From Manduca sexta (lineage: Eukaryota > Arthropoda > Insecta > Lepidoptera > Sphingidae), in NCBI RefSeq assembly GCF_014839805.1, contig NC_051141.1:14206777-14270776 (forward strand): DNA of 64,000 bases. Reading direction: 5' to 3'. A program made the translations under genes and the position numbers. This document shows positions 10,822-24,400 of this stretch, one piece after another (positions within the stretch are counted from its first letter, which is position 1; every line of letters begins with the position of its first letter). Below the pieces are notes generated by a model that saw only the letters and a program-made list of their open reading frames with translations, ran no database searches and had not been told where the DNA came from.

Positions 10822-13800
10822 CTCGCTGTCTAACCGACTTCTACCTATTAGTCATATCACCTTCAGTCGTTACGTATACACTGTTAAAAAGCAAAAGCGA
10901 GCTCTTAAGCTAGCGTATACTACTAGCGTAGCTAGTGTATGAATATCACGTCACAATTTTTGAATTCGGATCTTATTACTAATTCGAAATGTAGGATAAT
11001 GAAGAAATCGTGTATGCGATTAGAGTGCTTAAATTATTCACGTCGTTGCTCAGGGCACTCAGACTACTATTGGTACTCAGGCAGTTCTGCAGATTACAGT
11101 GACAAGGTGAATTGAGCCCCTGTTATCTTTACCATCTGATTTCTTTGCTTATCCACATATTAACGCTTTAGGTTTCTGTAGTCTAACTAGACAACCACCT
11201 AGTTGCGCTATATGCGTAAAACATTTTGTCTGAAGACTACTATAATCGTATATACATAATTTACAATTAACTTAAAGTTTTACATGAAATTTTATTTTGG
11301 AAGGGAAAATTTCTTATACCCTTAATTCCAAATTGTAACTCTCCCTTTGGCTGCTTTTTAATATTCGACTTAAAGATTATCATTAATTAGGCTTATATCT
11401 GTCTAGATATCCTTAAGGCAGATTATTTTGAATATTTAAAAAGAAAAATAGAAAATGCTAATTAAAATATCGACCAGTATTTTAATACAAAATACTGTTT
11501 TGAATGCGCAGCGCTTTAATTAAAAGAATATTTTCGAATTCCGTGTAAATTAATGCATGTATTGGATCTCAGAACAAGAACAAGCATATTGGATCGAATC
11601 TCTGTATTCAAATTCAGCATTCAACTGTTTTAGTACAAAATCCAAATATCCACGGATTGGCAATATATTGAAATGTTGATTGAAATGATTTTGCACAAAA
11701 CTTAGTTTAAATGTCAACAATAAGTTATTAACGACTGCTGCTACTGCTTTGCCTAATAATAGTTTGATTTCAATATAATTAATAATATGATGTAGTTTTT
11801 TACGTGTTTGCTTAGTTGTCATGTTTACAATATCATTTTAAAGTTATTGTAATATATTGGTTCGATTTTTGCATGAGAAACAATTGAGTTCGTATCTCTA
11901 GTATTATTTGCCTAGGACTTCAACTCTCCAGTTTCTAAAGCTGGTCTTAAGAAATAGTCGAATCGTTCCTCGAATAAGCGTGAAAAAATGTGTCACGTTC
12001 ACACTTCTTTCGAGTGTGATAGAAGCATGTTAAATGTTTACGATTTAAGTTTTGGGACCAGATTTTTAGGCATTCCAATTTCTACTACAAATAATTTTTG
12101 TGCTCCCTTATTTTGCAAAACAATACGCAAATATTTTTTCGTTGTCCATATTTATTAATGTCTATCCATAATGAAGAATCGTTAAATGGCGTTACTATTG
12201 CCCTGTTAGATTTAAAGAAATTATCCAATTTGATAAAATATAAAAAATATGTAGCCTCATTTGCCACGAAGACACCTTATTTGTCAACATCGGCCCGCCG
12301 TAAGTGACGTTAGTATAACATATAAAATGTATTCACATATACATAAAATAATTAAATAATGACGATTCCTCGCTGAGCCGTAGAAGGTAAAATATCACGT
12401 TTACTATATTAAAATAATGATACCTATCTAAAGCAGGCATACCCCATGATATTATAGCAGCATTAGCATAACATTTCGGAGTATAGATATCTATCCACAA
12501 GCTATCTCTGCGCGTCTCGTAGAATGCTTATAGGTACAATCAATGCACCGTTGCTTGAAGTATTCAATTAAAAATGATAACATTGTAACGTTACTACCGG
12601 TGTGAGTCTTGAAAATTAATTGTAAACTTATAAACTTTTTAGTTTTATATAAAACAAATGCAATTAAAATGAAGAATGAAAATGTAATGAAACTTTACGT
12701 AACAAGCACACGCCGTTTTAATATGTCGTATATTAATTTTTGGTGAGTTTTGCTTTTTATAGTGTAATACAATAAAGATATTCTAGTGTGGCACGCCTTA
12801 TTTATTTCACTACGGGTATTGTAGTAGCAAAGTTTCGTAAAAAGTTAAACTTTCACCCAGATTGCCATACAATATGAAAGAGAACATTCTGGCCCGTGTC
12901 GACCGGAGAGGTCCATTCTGTAACTTTTTAATTGTCTCCGCGGACTCACTCGCCACTATGCCGGCCGCCTATCTGGGACTAATTAACGCTTTCTTTTTCG
13001 CAATAGCTGCGTAGCCGGCCGTGTCCCAAATTCATAAAATCTAACAATCTAACGGTGGAGGTAAAGAGAGTTTAATCTTATGTTATCGCCCCTTGCGCCT
13101 TAAAAAGCACTAACGGATGCTGCTACCAGTAAACACAGGCAACGGAGGCGGGTTGCGAGCCCCCAGGCCACGCGAGTCGAGACGATTTAGCCTGTAGCTT
13201 ACGCATCTAATTTGTATTGCTAAGTCTAGGTTCACACGAGCGGTAAAGTAATCGCCTCGATGAATAATACAATAAGGAATTATGGAAACTATATCTGTTG
13301 TCATTACTTCATCCCAATTATGATCTTCCATCATTAGAAAATATCCCATAAGTTAGTTAATTTGCAACGAAGCAAAAATAACCTGCAGGCATCGTTATAA
13401 ACCGCCTTCACACGCTTAGCTTTGTTAATTCGTCTATTTTACTTCGAAAACAATGCTGTAACGACTTGCACGGCTAGTCACTGCCAGACTGGTTTATTGG
13501 TGCATTTGACGCGAATAAATACAACAATGGACTGTAAGAATATTTAGATTGCACTTTAGAGATAGTCTTTGTTTTGCACTTGCAATACATGTACCATTTA
13601 TCGATTATTACACTGTTTACGTCATATGATGGATATGGGCCTTATAGTAATTGATTATATAATCTATAGTTATAAGATAGTTACCTGGTGCGTTAGTTGC
13701 TACTGTACAAAGTTAACTCAGTCCTACAAACTTGTCATTAGTTGAGTTTATGCAATACTATAAATTACATTTCTACTTTAAATTAATTGCTCAATATTCC

Positions 13801-15984
13801 CCTGATATTATGAGCAAAGAGCGCTTAAAATAAACTGCAAATTAGTTATTCCGATATCAGAAATTCGTTATTAACTGACCTGGTAGGAATTAAAAATGAA
13901 ATAAAAGGATTCTAAATTACTGAGGTTGCAAGCATCACGCAGACTATAGATATATCGTTAGTACGTACGAAATAAAATGACAAAAGCGATCATTGCCCTG
14001 CTCTTATCCCGATATCGAATGTCACTCCGGTATCGCTAATTCATTTAAACCTGTCGCAAAGTGGTGTCGCTGAGCACCGTGGTATAGGGTTTGTTTACAT
14101 AAACTAAACCTAAAACCAAGAACATGAAAAATTTACATAATTTAGTTAAATCACTGGGAAATAGGATGTGATAAATATATTGCATTAACAAGATAATTTA
14201 TTAACAATGTACTATTGACTGCATAAATAAATTAGTTTGTGTGAATATGTATCTATATTTTAAGATATTAAAAACATAACAATATCTGTGGATTTTATAG
14301 ACTGTTCTCTAACATTTGTAATAATAAAACTATAACAGCCAAGTTCGTTTTATTATTGGCTACCTTATCCAATCCAGTTATGATTAAATATAAAGTTAGA
14401 ATATAGACCGCTGGTTAGATTAGACTTTAATATTGTTTTTGTTAAGAAAAAATTACAATAATGTCAAATAGGTGTTAGTATTTAATTTTACATGAATTGT
14501 TTCAAACACAGAATACCAATATTATTAAATATCCTATTGAGTTATTACATACTGCCAGTGGAAATGTAAACCCCTTCAATGACCCTGAAGGGCTATACGA
14601 CAAGTAATATAATAGCGGAAGCGAAGAAAAATTACTTTTCATTCATTTCGGTAATAAAAATGGACTCTTTTGCCATGTTATACGACACATACTTTAGTAA
14701 TATACTCTGCAATGTCACTAAAATAAATAAAGTAGCTGTGCTGGAAATAGAACCGACGTAGAATAGATAATAGTTATTTCTAAAATGAAGCTCCAAATAA
14801 CGGTCCCTAAAGAAGTCCTAAATAAAACTTTTTATAGTGCTTATTGTAATAAGGGTTTTACTATAGTTATACAGGGTCATTTTGACATTGCGTTACTAAA
14901 TGAAACCACATACTTATTCACTTGAACATAACACTATACAATAACTAATACAACAATAACAGTTCCTCCAACAATAGACGTAAAATAAAAAAGTGTAAGA
15001 TTAGAACACAATAAATACCTATCAATAAAAACTAAATTTAATTTTTCGCGCCCTAATGATAAATTACTACTCTTAGAGAATTCGTCACAACTGTAGCATC
15101 ACACTTTTATTCAAAAATACAATTACGCAGATGCAATATTCCCACTTAACTAAAAAATAATTAAAAAATCAGAAATATAAAACTATTAAGTGAATTGGAG
15201 TGCAATAGAATGTCGATTGACGAGAGGTGATTAGCCCCTTCAGTCGATACAATTATGTCGGCTTGTTGGGACGGAATATACAAACTACACAGGCAGATCC
15301 CGGAATGCGACACATATTTGCGTGGGCCACTATGGCGGGTTTTAGCACCTTATGTACGGTGGTCGCGGATATAAAATATATCCTGCAACCACGCTGCGTT
15401 GTCGCATAGTGTAATATGTCTTATTCAATTATATACTATAATAATTATTATATAATTACGATATAAAGAATATTTGGCCGCATTAACCACACAGTGCGGT
15501 ATCTCCTTAAACTGCTCGCATACAATCAACAAAAGCCCATCAAGAATATCTAACCTTTTAAAATCAGGATAAAATTATAAATTTATTGGACAGCATTCGT
15601 ACTCGAATAACAAAAATAAATTAACTCTGGTTTCATCGAAACGTGTACCCTACAAAATGTTTTTAGGAGTATTATTCTATGAACTTAAATGAACGAAGGC
15701 GATAAACAAGTGATAGAAAATCCTATTATGAAGCAATTTAACTTGTTTCCATGCTAGACATGTCGTAAGTCAAGTCGGGCACTAAGTAAGTTCACACTAC
15801 CTTAGTGCCTGGTATCTATTTACCTTTGGGGAACTTTGCCCAAAAAGTTTTTTAATCATTTTATAAAAAGGTTTTAGTTACATTAAAATCTTAATTATCT
15901 AAATTATTAAAAGAAACTTACAATATTTCTAGAGTGTATCAATATGTATATTAAGTTTTTAACAACAAACGGACGTAGAGACTT
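10822..15984. other. Gene-free stretch
   Basis: AT-rich with several short frames, none convincing. A GC-richer patch at 12890-13020 and another at 13110-13210 show no exon structure I trust. No repeat shared with the rest of the window was seen. Confidence 0.4.
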
Positions 15985-16236
15985 CCTCGATGGTATAGCT
16001 GTATAACGTGCTTGGTAAGACTCCGGTTTGACTCCGGGTCGGGCAAAGTGATATTAGGTTTTTATTCTCAATATTAGCTCGCGGTCTGGAATTTGTGCCC
16101 TACATACATGGTGATAGGCTGGCCCTCTATCAACTTATGAGATATATCATTTGATAATTAATTTGATAATAAGACATTTGTCTATGGCGAAAAAATAGTG
16201 CCCAGGCTGCACCTCTGCCGACTTAGGGGATAACGG
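15985..16236 (+). mobile_element. tRNA-derived SINE, family A, copy 1 (diverged)
   Basis: Begins CCTCGATGGTATAGCTGTA (box A region). It carries a B-box-like GGTTTGACTCC, then GGGTCGGGCAAAGTGATATT, GTCTGGAATTTGTGCCC, TGATAGGCTGGCCCTCTATCA and TGCACCTCTGC, in the same order as copies at 21.2, 27.6 and 37.7 kb. Extra AT-rich sequence of about 40 bases near 16140-16185 is absent from the other copies. The most diverged or second most diverged of the four. Confidence 0.8.
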
Positions 16237-17586
16237 CAGAATATGTTATTATTTCATTCTGTTTTATAAAAAAATGATTTTTCAGATTCATATATAAACA
16301 TGTTATTATGAAAAAAATTCTGGACATAAAACTGTATGACACTTTTGAAGGCGTTCAAAGTGATTTACAATCACGGCAGAGTTAAAGTACCCTGTAAATA
16401 ATCTCATCTGTTGAATTAGTTTTCTATGATATCAGTGATAAACATATCAATATAATATGTTTTACACGTAATGTACATATTTGCCCGGGAGATGTAGCAT
16501 TGAAGAATTCCTGTGAACAGCTCTGCTCTCACAGGCGGTTCCATTAACAATTTTGATTACTTTGTATTTGTGTTGTCCGACGATCGCCGGCACAGATAGA
16601 AATTTAATGAGAATCTTCCTAAAATAAAATTAAGTTTCGGATATGGTTGGATTGCCAAAAACGCTCCAAGTAATTAACTGGGTAAACACGACAGACTAGT
16701 CCCGGCTTAATCCCACCTTATGAGATATTAAAATTGAACAGTGTGTTATGTTTCGGACGGGCCTCGCACTCGGGACTTTACACCCGGAGCGCGTTTGGTT
16801 CACATGCTCGCCATTGTTCAATGTTTGCAAACATGAATTTCGTCATTCATTCCTTTTTCACTTCGGAATGTACACATATGTATGAATCCAGTTTTATTTG
16901 CAGCGTGCAGTTTTAGTATGTGCTGTTTGTTCGCACTTTTATAGATCGTTGAGTGTAAAGCGGTGTAGGTGCTTTTAAAATTCCCTGGTTAACGGATTAA
17001 ACACCTAGGATATGAAATTTAAATTTCGTGATTCTCAACCTTAATATGTACCTATTGATAAGATGGGTTTTGAGGTGAGTTCAGATAAATTCTGGCTTGT
17101 TATTATTTAGATGAATAGTATAACTGCACGGAAAACCGTTCATATTATTTGAAGCTTTCTAGGCATCGAAATGTATCTTATATATAGTTTCGATTGATCG
17201 GATCAGTGATGGTATGTCATTAGCCAAATATTTTATTGCTTTTTTATATGTATATATGTGTGACTTAAATTTCGGCCTTAATTTTAACACAAATTTGTAG
17301 TGCATTGTCCCGACTGGTCGGTCGGCCGTGTGTACGTTATGTTCCTTCCATTGTAGTCAACCAAACAAAAGCCACCATTCCCACAAGGTTTTTTGATAAG
17401 TGCAATTATGATTCTGCAAATTCATATTTATCTGATTCAAAATAGCATTCAGCAGTTGTGTTTTGTAAATCTCACGAATTGTTTACCGTAGTTGTTGTTC
17501 AGAGGTAATTTAGAAATATCTTGTCGATGATGAAGCTATTACGAAATTTTCAAATTTATCAGATTAATTTAGAATTTATACTTAGA
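16237..17586. other. Gene-free stretch
   Basis: No exon or RNA gene. The moderately GC-rich 16730-16800 has no splice signals I can defend. Confidence 0.4.
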
Positions 17587-17640
17587 CGCGCTGAATGCAG
17601 GCCTATGGCAGCAGTGGACTTCATGTGGGCGAGTGATGAT
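17587..17640 (+). mobile_element. RTE LINE 3' tail, short remnant
   Basis: GCTGAATGCAGGCCTATGGC, then AGCAGTGGACTTCATGTGGGC and GAGTGATGAT, match the end of the RTE tails at 6.1 and 9.8 kb. An internal piece (the GGAAATC phrase) is missing. Confidence 0.55.
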
Positions 17641-18387
17641 TTAGATACCTAGAATTTAGGTCAATATTATACAGTTTTTGTTAAGATCCCATTTCGTGTT
17701 GCTGTAAAATGTTGTTTAATTTGAACGGGCGCACATATGCCAAATACATTTAGACTTATTTTTGTACCAGAACCTCGTTATTACATATCCAGTTCAAACA
17801 AATGGGTAAAAAACGCCTAGTTACAATGTGATTCAATTTATTTCCTATGATTGCAGATTCATTGGGCATATAATATAAATGTTTATTATTTTAAATCTAA
17901 AACAAAATAACAACTTTAATGCATAATAGTACAAATAATATTTTATACATGTATTTTAACTGACTTCAAAAAGGAATGTTTCTATTCGACTCCTATGCAT
18001 GTATGTTTGTATGGCCGGTATTATCTTAAATACTATTGTTCTTATAAAATTCATAAAAAAAATATTTTGCCTAAATTCTAATTTTACAAATGCATTCTAT
18101 GATATTGGGTTCACTTTAGTAAATTAAGATATTTAACTTTTATCTAAAAACTCGTATTAACGGGAGCTAGGGTTATCATCAAAAAATATTGTGTGTCCTG
18201 TCTGGTCCAAATAAACGTATGGAGCGACACAGTCGTCACATACCACAGAACTCCTTAAACTAATATTTGAAAAAAAACTAACATGTGAACTAGTGTAGTA
18301 TTCACATAGTAAGTATATTCTTTTACAAACGGATTAATATTACAAATGACTTAATAAAGCAGTTAACATATCACTTCTATAACATTA

Positions 18388-18672
18388 TCTATATATATAA
18401 AAATGAATCCATATTTCCCTTGGTCACGCCATCACGCGTGAACGGCTGGACCGATTTCACATTTTTTTTGTTGTGTTTGTTATTGTCAGGAGAAGGTTCT
18501 TATGAAAGAAAATATTCAAAAAATTGCGCGGAAAATTACAAACTTTAAGAAAACTTAACGAAAATATTAATTTTATATGACTGTCAATTGTTTGAAATAA
18601 CTGTCAGCGATTGACAGAATGCGAGCTGCAAAATCATAGTTAAGACGGGACAACGTCTATCGGGTCAGCTAG
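18388..18672 (+). mobile_element. Short non-autonomous Helitron, complete
   Basis: Starts TCTATATATATAAAAATGAA after host A18387 and ends GGGTCAGCTAG before host T18673, as Helitrons do (A^T insertion). A stem AGACG/CGTCT at 18643-18658 is followed 10 bases later by CTAG, the standard 3' signal. It is 285 bases long, has no coding capacity and belongs to a different Helitron family from that at 750-1519. Confidence 0.85.
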
Positions 18673-19204
18673 TTATAAATACATTTCAGCTTAATATTGA
18701 CTATTAAAGAATCTTTGCTGTTATTGGATAAAAATTAAATTGAAATGAATTTATATACGAGCGAAGCGCGACATCAATTTACTCCGGTGCGAAAACGCGA
18801 TTTGTCGCGCGCGCTGATTAACTCCTGTGGCGAGTCTTGTAGCGGCTGCTCAGATAAGCGAGAAGATTCCACGCAACGTGTCTCTTACGTTTGCGTTTGC
18901 GAGGAAGTCGGTAATCCAACAATCGGTAATATAGCTGAAGTTTGTTTGGACGCGCTTATGTCGGGGAAATACAAAACCGATTTTGTTTTTTATTCACGAA
19001 TACGAAGTTACCTTACTCATGCGTGCTATATTACTACTTTATATCCCAGGAAAACATAATACGGACTTTTATATAATACTCCTTTTCGCGGGGCCCCACC
19101 CGCAAAAGCTATGTTCACATGGCCAAGAACCATAATCCAATGATATAACGTTAATCATTAACAGACGTTATTAAAGCGATTCAACATATATTATTAGTTT
19201 AGCA

Positions 19205-19378
19205 GACGTGCGTACGGCGCGGCGTGTTTCGAACAGCACGTCAGCCCGTCGGCCGATACTCGTGCAATCGGCAATCGGTCGACGCGCGCTAATTAACTTA
19301 TCAAAACCGCACCCGATAGAGCAGTCAGTACCCTTTACAGGTGCGCATGACGCCTTTATTTACAATTTACTCATAATG
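19205..19378 (+). other. Candidate 5' exon ending in ATG at a donor
   Basis: A GC-rich island (TGCGTACGGCGCGGCGTG and onward) in AT-rich sequence leads to ATAATG directly followed by the donor GTAAGTAT (19379 on). If real, the start codon would lie at the exon end. There is no protein similarity to support it, and the island could be unrelated to splicing. Confidence 0.2.
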
Positions 19379-19727
19379 GTAAGTATCTTGATCAGATTGT
19401 GCATGAGAATATTAGGCAATAAAATAAGTTATTTGTTAATTTATTGTTATTTTTGCTCGCTTATGCTTTTGTATGATGCAGATTAGAAAATGCAGACATT
19501 TATATTTAGTTGTCACTAAATAGCGTCCTTATACTATAAGAAGAAACGTCTTATTTCTGGAATCAGATTCCGACGAAACTGAAAAAAAATTAAGTACATT
19601 GGTGGAAACATTTTTTACATGGATGTAACAATTAAATTAACGTAGTACTGATAAAAACAATGTGAGTGGGCTTGACTAGTTTAGTTTGCTCTGATTCGGT
19701 CACCGTCACAGCGGATGTGATATCGAC

Positions 19728-19754
19728 ATGGCATCCGGGTCCGCTCAATTCACC
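19728..19754 (+). CDS. Candidate nine-codon first exon (MASGSAQFT)
   Basis: ATG in good context (ATCGACATGG) opens nine codons, GC-richer than the flanks, and ends after ACC at a strong donor GTAAGTG, so the exon would be phase 0. The upstream bases 19685-19727 are also GC-richer, as a 5' UTR would be. No downstream exon was found, and a nine-codon peptide gives no family evidence, so this rests on the start and donor signals alone. Confidence 0.2.
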
Positions 19755-20282
19755 GTAAGTGTAAAGTTTATACTAGACTGCTTTTGCATTTCAAATAATT
19801 GCAGATTTTAGATCAGCCAGTTAATTAAAAAGGTTAATTTAGTGCAGCGCGGCAGACGAAACGCGGGACCTCTGCAGATGATTAAAACGTTCATTTCCTG
19901 ATTATTTGATGTTATTACGTATGGTACAGGCTGTTCCTAGCGGGTGCAGATTGATGCAATTAAGACATGTTAATAATGGGTGAAAAAACGCCATCTTGAT
20001 TTTTAATGTACCGTGTCGCAGAAACATTTGTGTTTATATTAAGTTTATGTGCACGATACGTTATCGGCTCGGCTCGCCCGCGGTGATACGCCAATACGCG
20101 TACGTGGAGTTATTGTAGTGGCTCATCGGTACTCACTTTTGTAACACCCGTATTACATACTCAGTTACATACCAATTACCATGTTTTGTTATACACTTAC
20201 ATGGTATCTTAAAAAGCAACTATAAAACAAGATAGATTATCTATTATGCCGAAAATAGCCCTTTATATTTTTAACATAAGGT

Positions 20283-20489
20283 CAGGGCTCCTATTCCGTC
20301 TATAGGGGATAATCCGTCTTTTTGCAATTACGGGCTTTCCACATGAAGGACAGCTTTGATGGTCGTATTAGCAAATAAATGATTTTAGACTATATTACCT
20401 ATATGTCTATCAAAGTTGTCCTTCGAAAAGAACGCTCGTAATTGCAAAAAAACGGATTCGCTCTTACAGACGCAATGAGGCACCTAATC
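20283..20489. mobile_element. Foldback MITE-like element (~75-bp imperfect arms)
   Basis: The left arm runs GGGCTCCTATTCCGTCTATAGG and onward to CAGCTTTGAT. The right arm, read in reverse complement, runs GGTGCCTCATTGCGTCTGTAAG and onward to CAACTTTGAT. They share CCGT(C/T)TTTTTGCAATTACG. A central spacer of about 50 bases separates them. Ends resemble hAT elements loosely, but no clear 8-bp target duplication was found, so the class is open. Confidence 0.65.
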
Positions 20490-21147
20490 ATCTTATCTTT
20501 AATGAAATAACAGTACAGCTTACTGTGGTCGCTTCTGTTTCACTTCAGTACTCTTGACATTTTTTTATAAAAATATGACAAACATTTCCGAAAGTTTTCA
20601 GGTTATGTGCTCTTCGATATGATACAACAAAACGTATGTCCGATAATGTAGTATAAATAATTCCGATAAGGAGCCGTTTAGAAAGCGATTGGGTCATATA
20701 CGCTTAAAATAATGATAACTTTGAACAGATTTTTAAATGCACAAATAGACGCTGTCGGCGACCCACTGATAAGAGATTATTTTTTTTTATGAACAGTGAA
20801 ATAGGTCAATGTTGATAAACCTTTGTCATTGGATGTCTTCGTAGGTACCTACTGATTCTAGATATTAGGTAATGAGCACGAGTGGCAAAAATATCCCTAA
20901 CAGACATAATAATTATCAGTTGAAGTTAAAGAATATTTGTATGATTTAACCAATTTATTTTAATCAATGTATTCTTGTAAAAAAACAACGTCATCATTAC
21001 TATTACACCCTCCCCTTTTTAAATTCGTAGAAGTTTATTGATATGCAAATAAATTTATATTTCTTCTATTTATATTATCTGAGCAATATGTTTGTAATAA
21101 AACTAGACGCGAGTACCTATATATTTATGGCATTTAGAAAAATATCA
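20490..21147. other. Gene-free stretch
   Basis: AT-rich, with nothing I can name. Confidence 0.4.
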
Positions 21148-21415
21148 CACATCATCACACACACACACACACATCACGCATTTATCCCCGAAGGGGTATG
21201 CAGAGGTGCAACCAAGGCACCCACTTTTCGCCGAGTGTGTTCCGTCCCAGGATGTGATAGGGGGCGAGCCTATCGCCATATCGGGCACAAATTCCAGACT
21301 CCGGGCTAATATAGAGCAGAAAAACCCAAATATCACTTTGCCCGACCCGGGATTCGAACCCAGGATCTCAGAGCGCTGCCGTACCGCGCATGCAGTACAA
21401 CTACGCCACCGAGGC
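21148..21415 (-). mobile_element. tRNA-derived SINE, family A, copy 2 (best preserved)
   Basis: On the minus strand it begins GCCTCGGTGGCGTAGTTGTA (box A), then GCGGTACGGCAGCGCTCTGA, and a canonical box B GGGTTCGAATCCCGG followed by GTCGGGCAAAGTGATATTTGG. The body ends CCTTCGGGGATAAATGCGTG, and a (GT)n tail follows (21148-21175 in plus orientation as CA repeats). The tRNA-like head with both pol III promoter boxes marks it as a tRNA-derived SINE. Long open frames across it on both strands are not genes. Confidence 0.9.
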
Positions 21416-24400
21416 AATAATATCACGGCAATTTTAAAATAGTCTCTCAACATTCTTTGTCATAGTTCGAATGTTGCGATTTAAATAGTGTTGTATTCCC
21501 CTCAGACTTTTCTATCGCAGTACGCAGTTCCTTAGAACTCATTACCTATGTTGAAATTAACTTTTGTGAAAATCCAGTGCCGAATTAATATTATGAGTGT
21601 AGGCCACTTTATTTCCGCCGGCCCATGTAGGTAGGTTTATGTGTGTATGTATGTAATCATTTTCCATTTGTTTGTATTATGGAAGGCACTAAAGTTAAAT
21701 AAACGAATAATTATTAATGAAATCGAGTTAGCGTCCTCTGACATCTACCGCCCCCAAAAGGCTGCCGCCCCTAGGCCGCGGCCTATACGGCCTATTTCCA
21801 AATCCAGGATTGTGACAATCACGTTCATTGGTTTAACTAAAGACATTAAGGTATATAGTTAATTATAGACCGGAAATCTGGCCCAAATTTTTGCTTCAAA
21901 AGTTAATACCAATTGGGAATAAGTCACTGTCTTACTTGAAATATCCATAGGACAATATGTCACAGAGTCCTTAGATATTAATACAAAAATAATATACTTA
22001 CAGTGAATAAAATAAAAATAACTAATATTCGTAATAAGAACGTGCAAATCATAATATAGAAAAAAATAATACTTTACATGGATGTTTTTCACGGTAAGTG
22101 AAATAAATAATAGAATAAGTATTTCTATTATTTATTTGACGGTAGATTAAGTAACCATCACGTGAGCGCAAAATATTTGTATGATAACCTTCCCGATGTC
22201 TGCTTTATATGATCTTAGAACTCTTTGGTTTTAACACAAATATTTAGAACACCTTGACAGTGGACACACACGTTACACGTTTCATGTTCCATTTAAATGT
22301 TTGAATGGTGAAAGGTTTTGTAATTCCTCATCGATCCTTCGACTATCCAAGTATACCAGATACCGGGACATCCTGTGAGTTCATTCTCGTAGCGGTTTCC
22401 CCATACTTATTAATTATTAATAAACATACACATATGTGCAGTTTATTTCCTTTCTACAAATATAATCAAAAGCACAGCGACTGAGCTAATGCTTAAATTA
22501 AATATCCTAGCCTTATGTAATAAATATTGCTACATATAACATTAATTCAGTTACAAAAATACAAATATTGAAGATCGAATGAATAGCTTCAACTCTCGCA
22601 AGTTGAACTTTAATTTTTTAATTAACGCCCAATGCCTCTATCAAAAAGCATACATGAATGTTGGCGCTGCGAACGCTGCTGCTGCGAATTCAATAGCTGT
22701 GCGTTTTATATATTAAGAAAAAATAAAAATGTATGCTTTTTGTTAGATTGCATCGGAGTACCGGCTAGCGGAATCTATCTACGCTGCAGGCTAGTTAAGG
22801 TTGGTATTATAGAATAACATACCACCGACAACCACAAATACATCTGCTTTGAATAAATCCATTTAGCTAGTGTTTCCGCATAGACTTTACTGTGGCCCCC
22901 AAACTATACTCATTAACGAAAAACCAATTGCATTAAACGCTAAGTTGTCGCGAATCCGGAGTTTATTTAATTTTTATTTAGTAAGTAATTGTGAGTTAAT
23001 TGATAATAACTTCAAATCATTTATTCATGATATTCTATGACTAAAATCATGTCAGAATTTAGAAAGTAGTTCAGTAAGTTAGAAGCGAGTATAACTTTAA
23101 TGTTTAACACCACGGCTTACATTTTTACGTCGACAACGGCCAACCATAAATAGGACGTTATGTTATAGCGCGACCTGGTCTTGTAATATTCGCCCCATTG
23201 TGTGTCAGGCGCGTTGGAATGGGCTCATGACTCTCGGGAATGTAAGCGAGTGCGGAGTATTACAGATTGGGTCCGATTTATGAGCGTTGTTTTAGGATAC
23301 TAGACGAATACACGGTGCGGCGCCCGACCCGGCGGCCGAGGGATCACGTACTCTGCCTCACACGCGGCACCTTTACCTCACTAAATAGACTTTTTGCGGA
23401 ATGCACACATTCCGGATTATACCGTATCAATCAAGAAGTTTTGCCGATGTGCTTAGAGATGTAGGAAGTATGTAGCATTTTTGAATCATTCACTGCGCTG
23501 GAATGTAAATAATATTTGCATGCTCCTATTTAATTGCTGTAAGATAGCTTACATGTTTCGTAAATAGTTACGAAACATGATTAATTTACTGGAAAACAAT
23601 ACATAATCTAACTTAACTTTAATTATATTATTTTTATACGAATGATTTGGTATTTCGCGCAGTGGCCTACTAATGTGTTAAGCCTGCCCAGCCAGTAGCA
23701 GTCACACTGCGTTGTTCCTTGTGTATAGTGCCCAAAGACATTAAGCTAACTAAAGGGTGCAAACTATATTTAAAATTTAATTTCTCCGCAAGCCTGAGTT
23801 GTTAGTATATATAGCAATGACTTTGTGATTCGATAGATTTTGATGGTACGCGAAAGACGCATCGACAGTTTATTGACGCTTTTATCCCAACTCTAGCCAA
23901 TAAAATAAGATTGTCGGTTGCGGGTAGATACGAGGGCCCAGGTGATACATTGGGGCCAAACTTTATAGCTCGTGCAAGGTTTTCCGCCCTTTAATATTTA
24001 ATATTGAAAAAAATACACAAGCTATCCATCGCAGTGTCGAATTGGAACTTGTTTATTGGTGTACGTACGGTACGTACTCGCGCCGCGATATATCGCCGGT
24101 AGATGTGCCGATCGAAATAAAACCGAGCTCGAGATAGGATTGCGTCAATCACATTACCTACAAACACTTCTAGTTTCGTGATCTATACAAATTTTAGAAA
24201 ATAAAATTTATGATTTCATGGGTTAAATATAAAAGCGTAAATGTGATTTTATTTTCGTCGCTTCATTAAATATTCAAATCATTTCTCCAGTACTGAGGTA
24301 ATTTAAACAAAACTGCCGAAGTGATCGGGCTCAAGTGTTTTGATTTGTCCGCCGAGGCTATCTGGAATGAAGAAGTTTTGAAAACTTTGGCACACTGTGT

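Noticed and set aside
12953..13009. Small ATG frame, about 16 codons (MPAAYLGL..)
   Set aside because: Reasonable start context but too short, with no transcript or conservation evidence.
18745..19059. 104-codon cysteine-containing frame
   Set aside because: No family motif, no signal peptide with mature-peptide pattern, and no splice context; it may be chance in a GC-richer patch.
21043..21453. Overlapping frames on both strands
   Set aside because: They lie in the family A SINE.
24059..24080. Palindrome of GTACGTAC words
   Set aside because: Short and of low complexity; expected by chance in a region with CG and TA steps.
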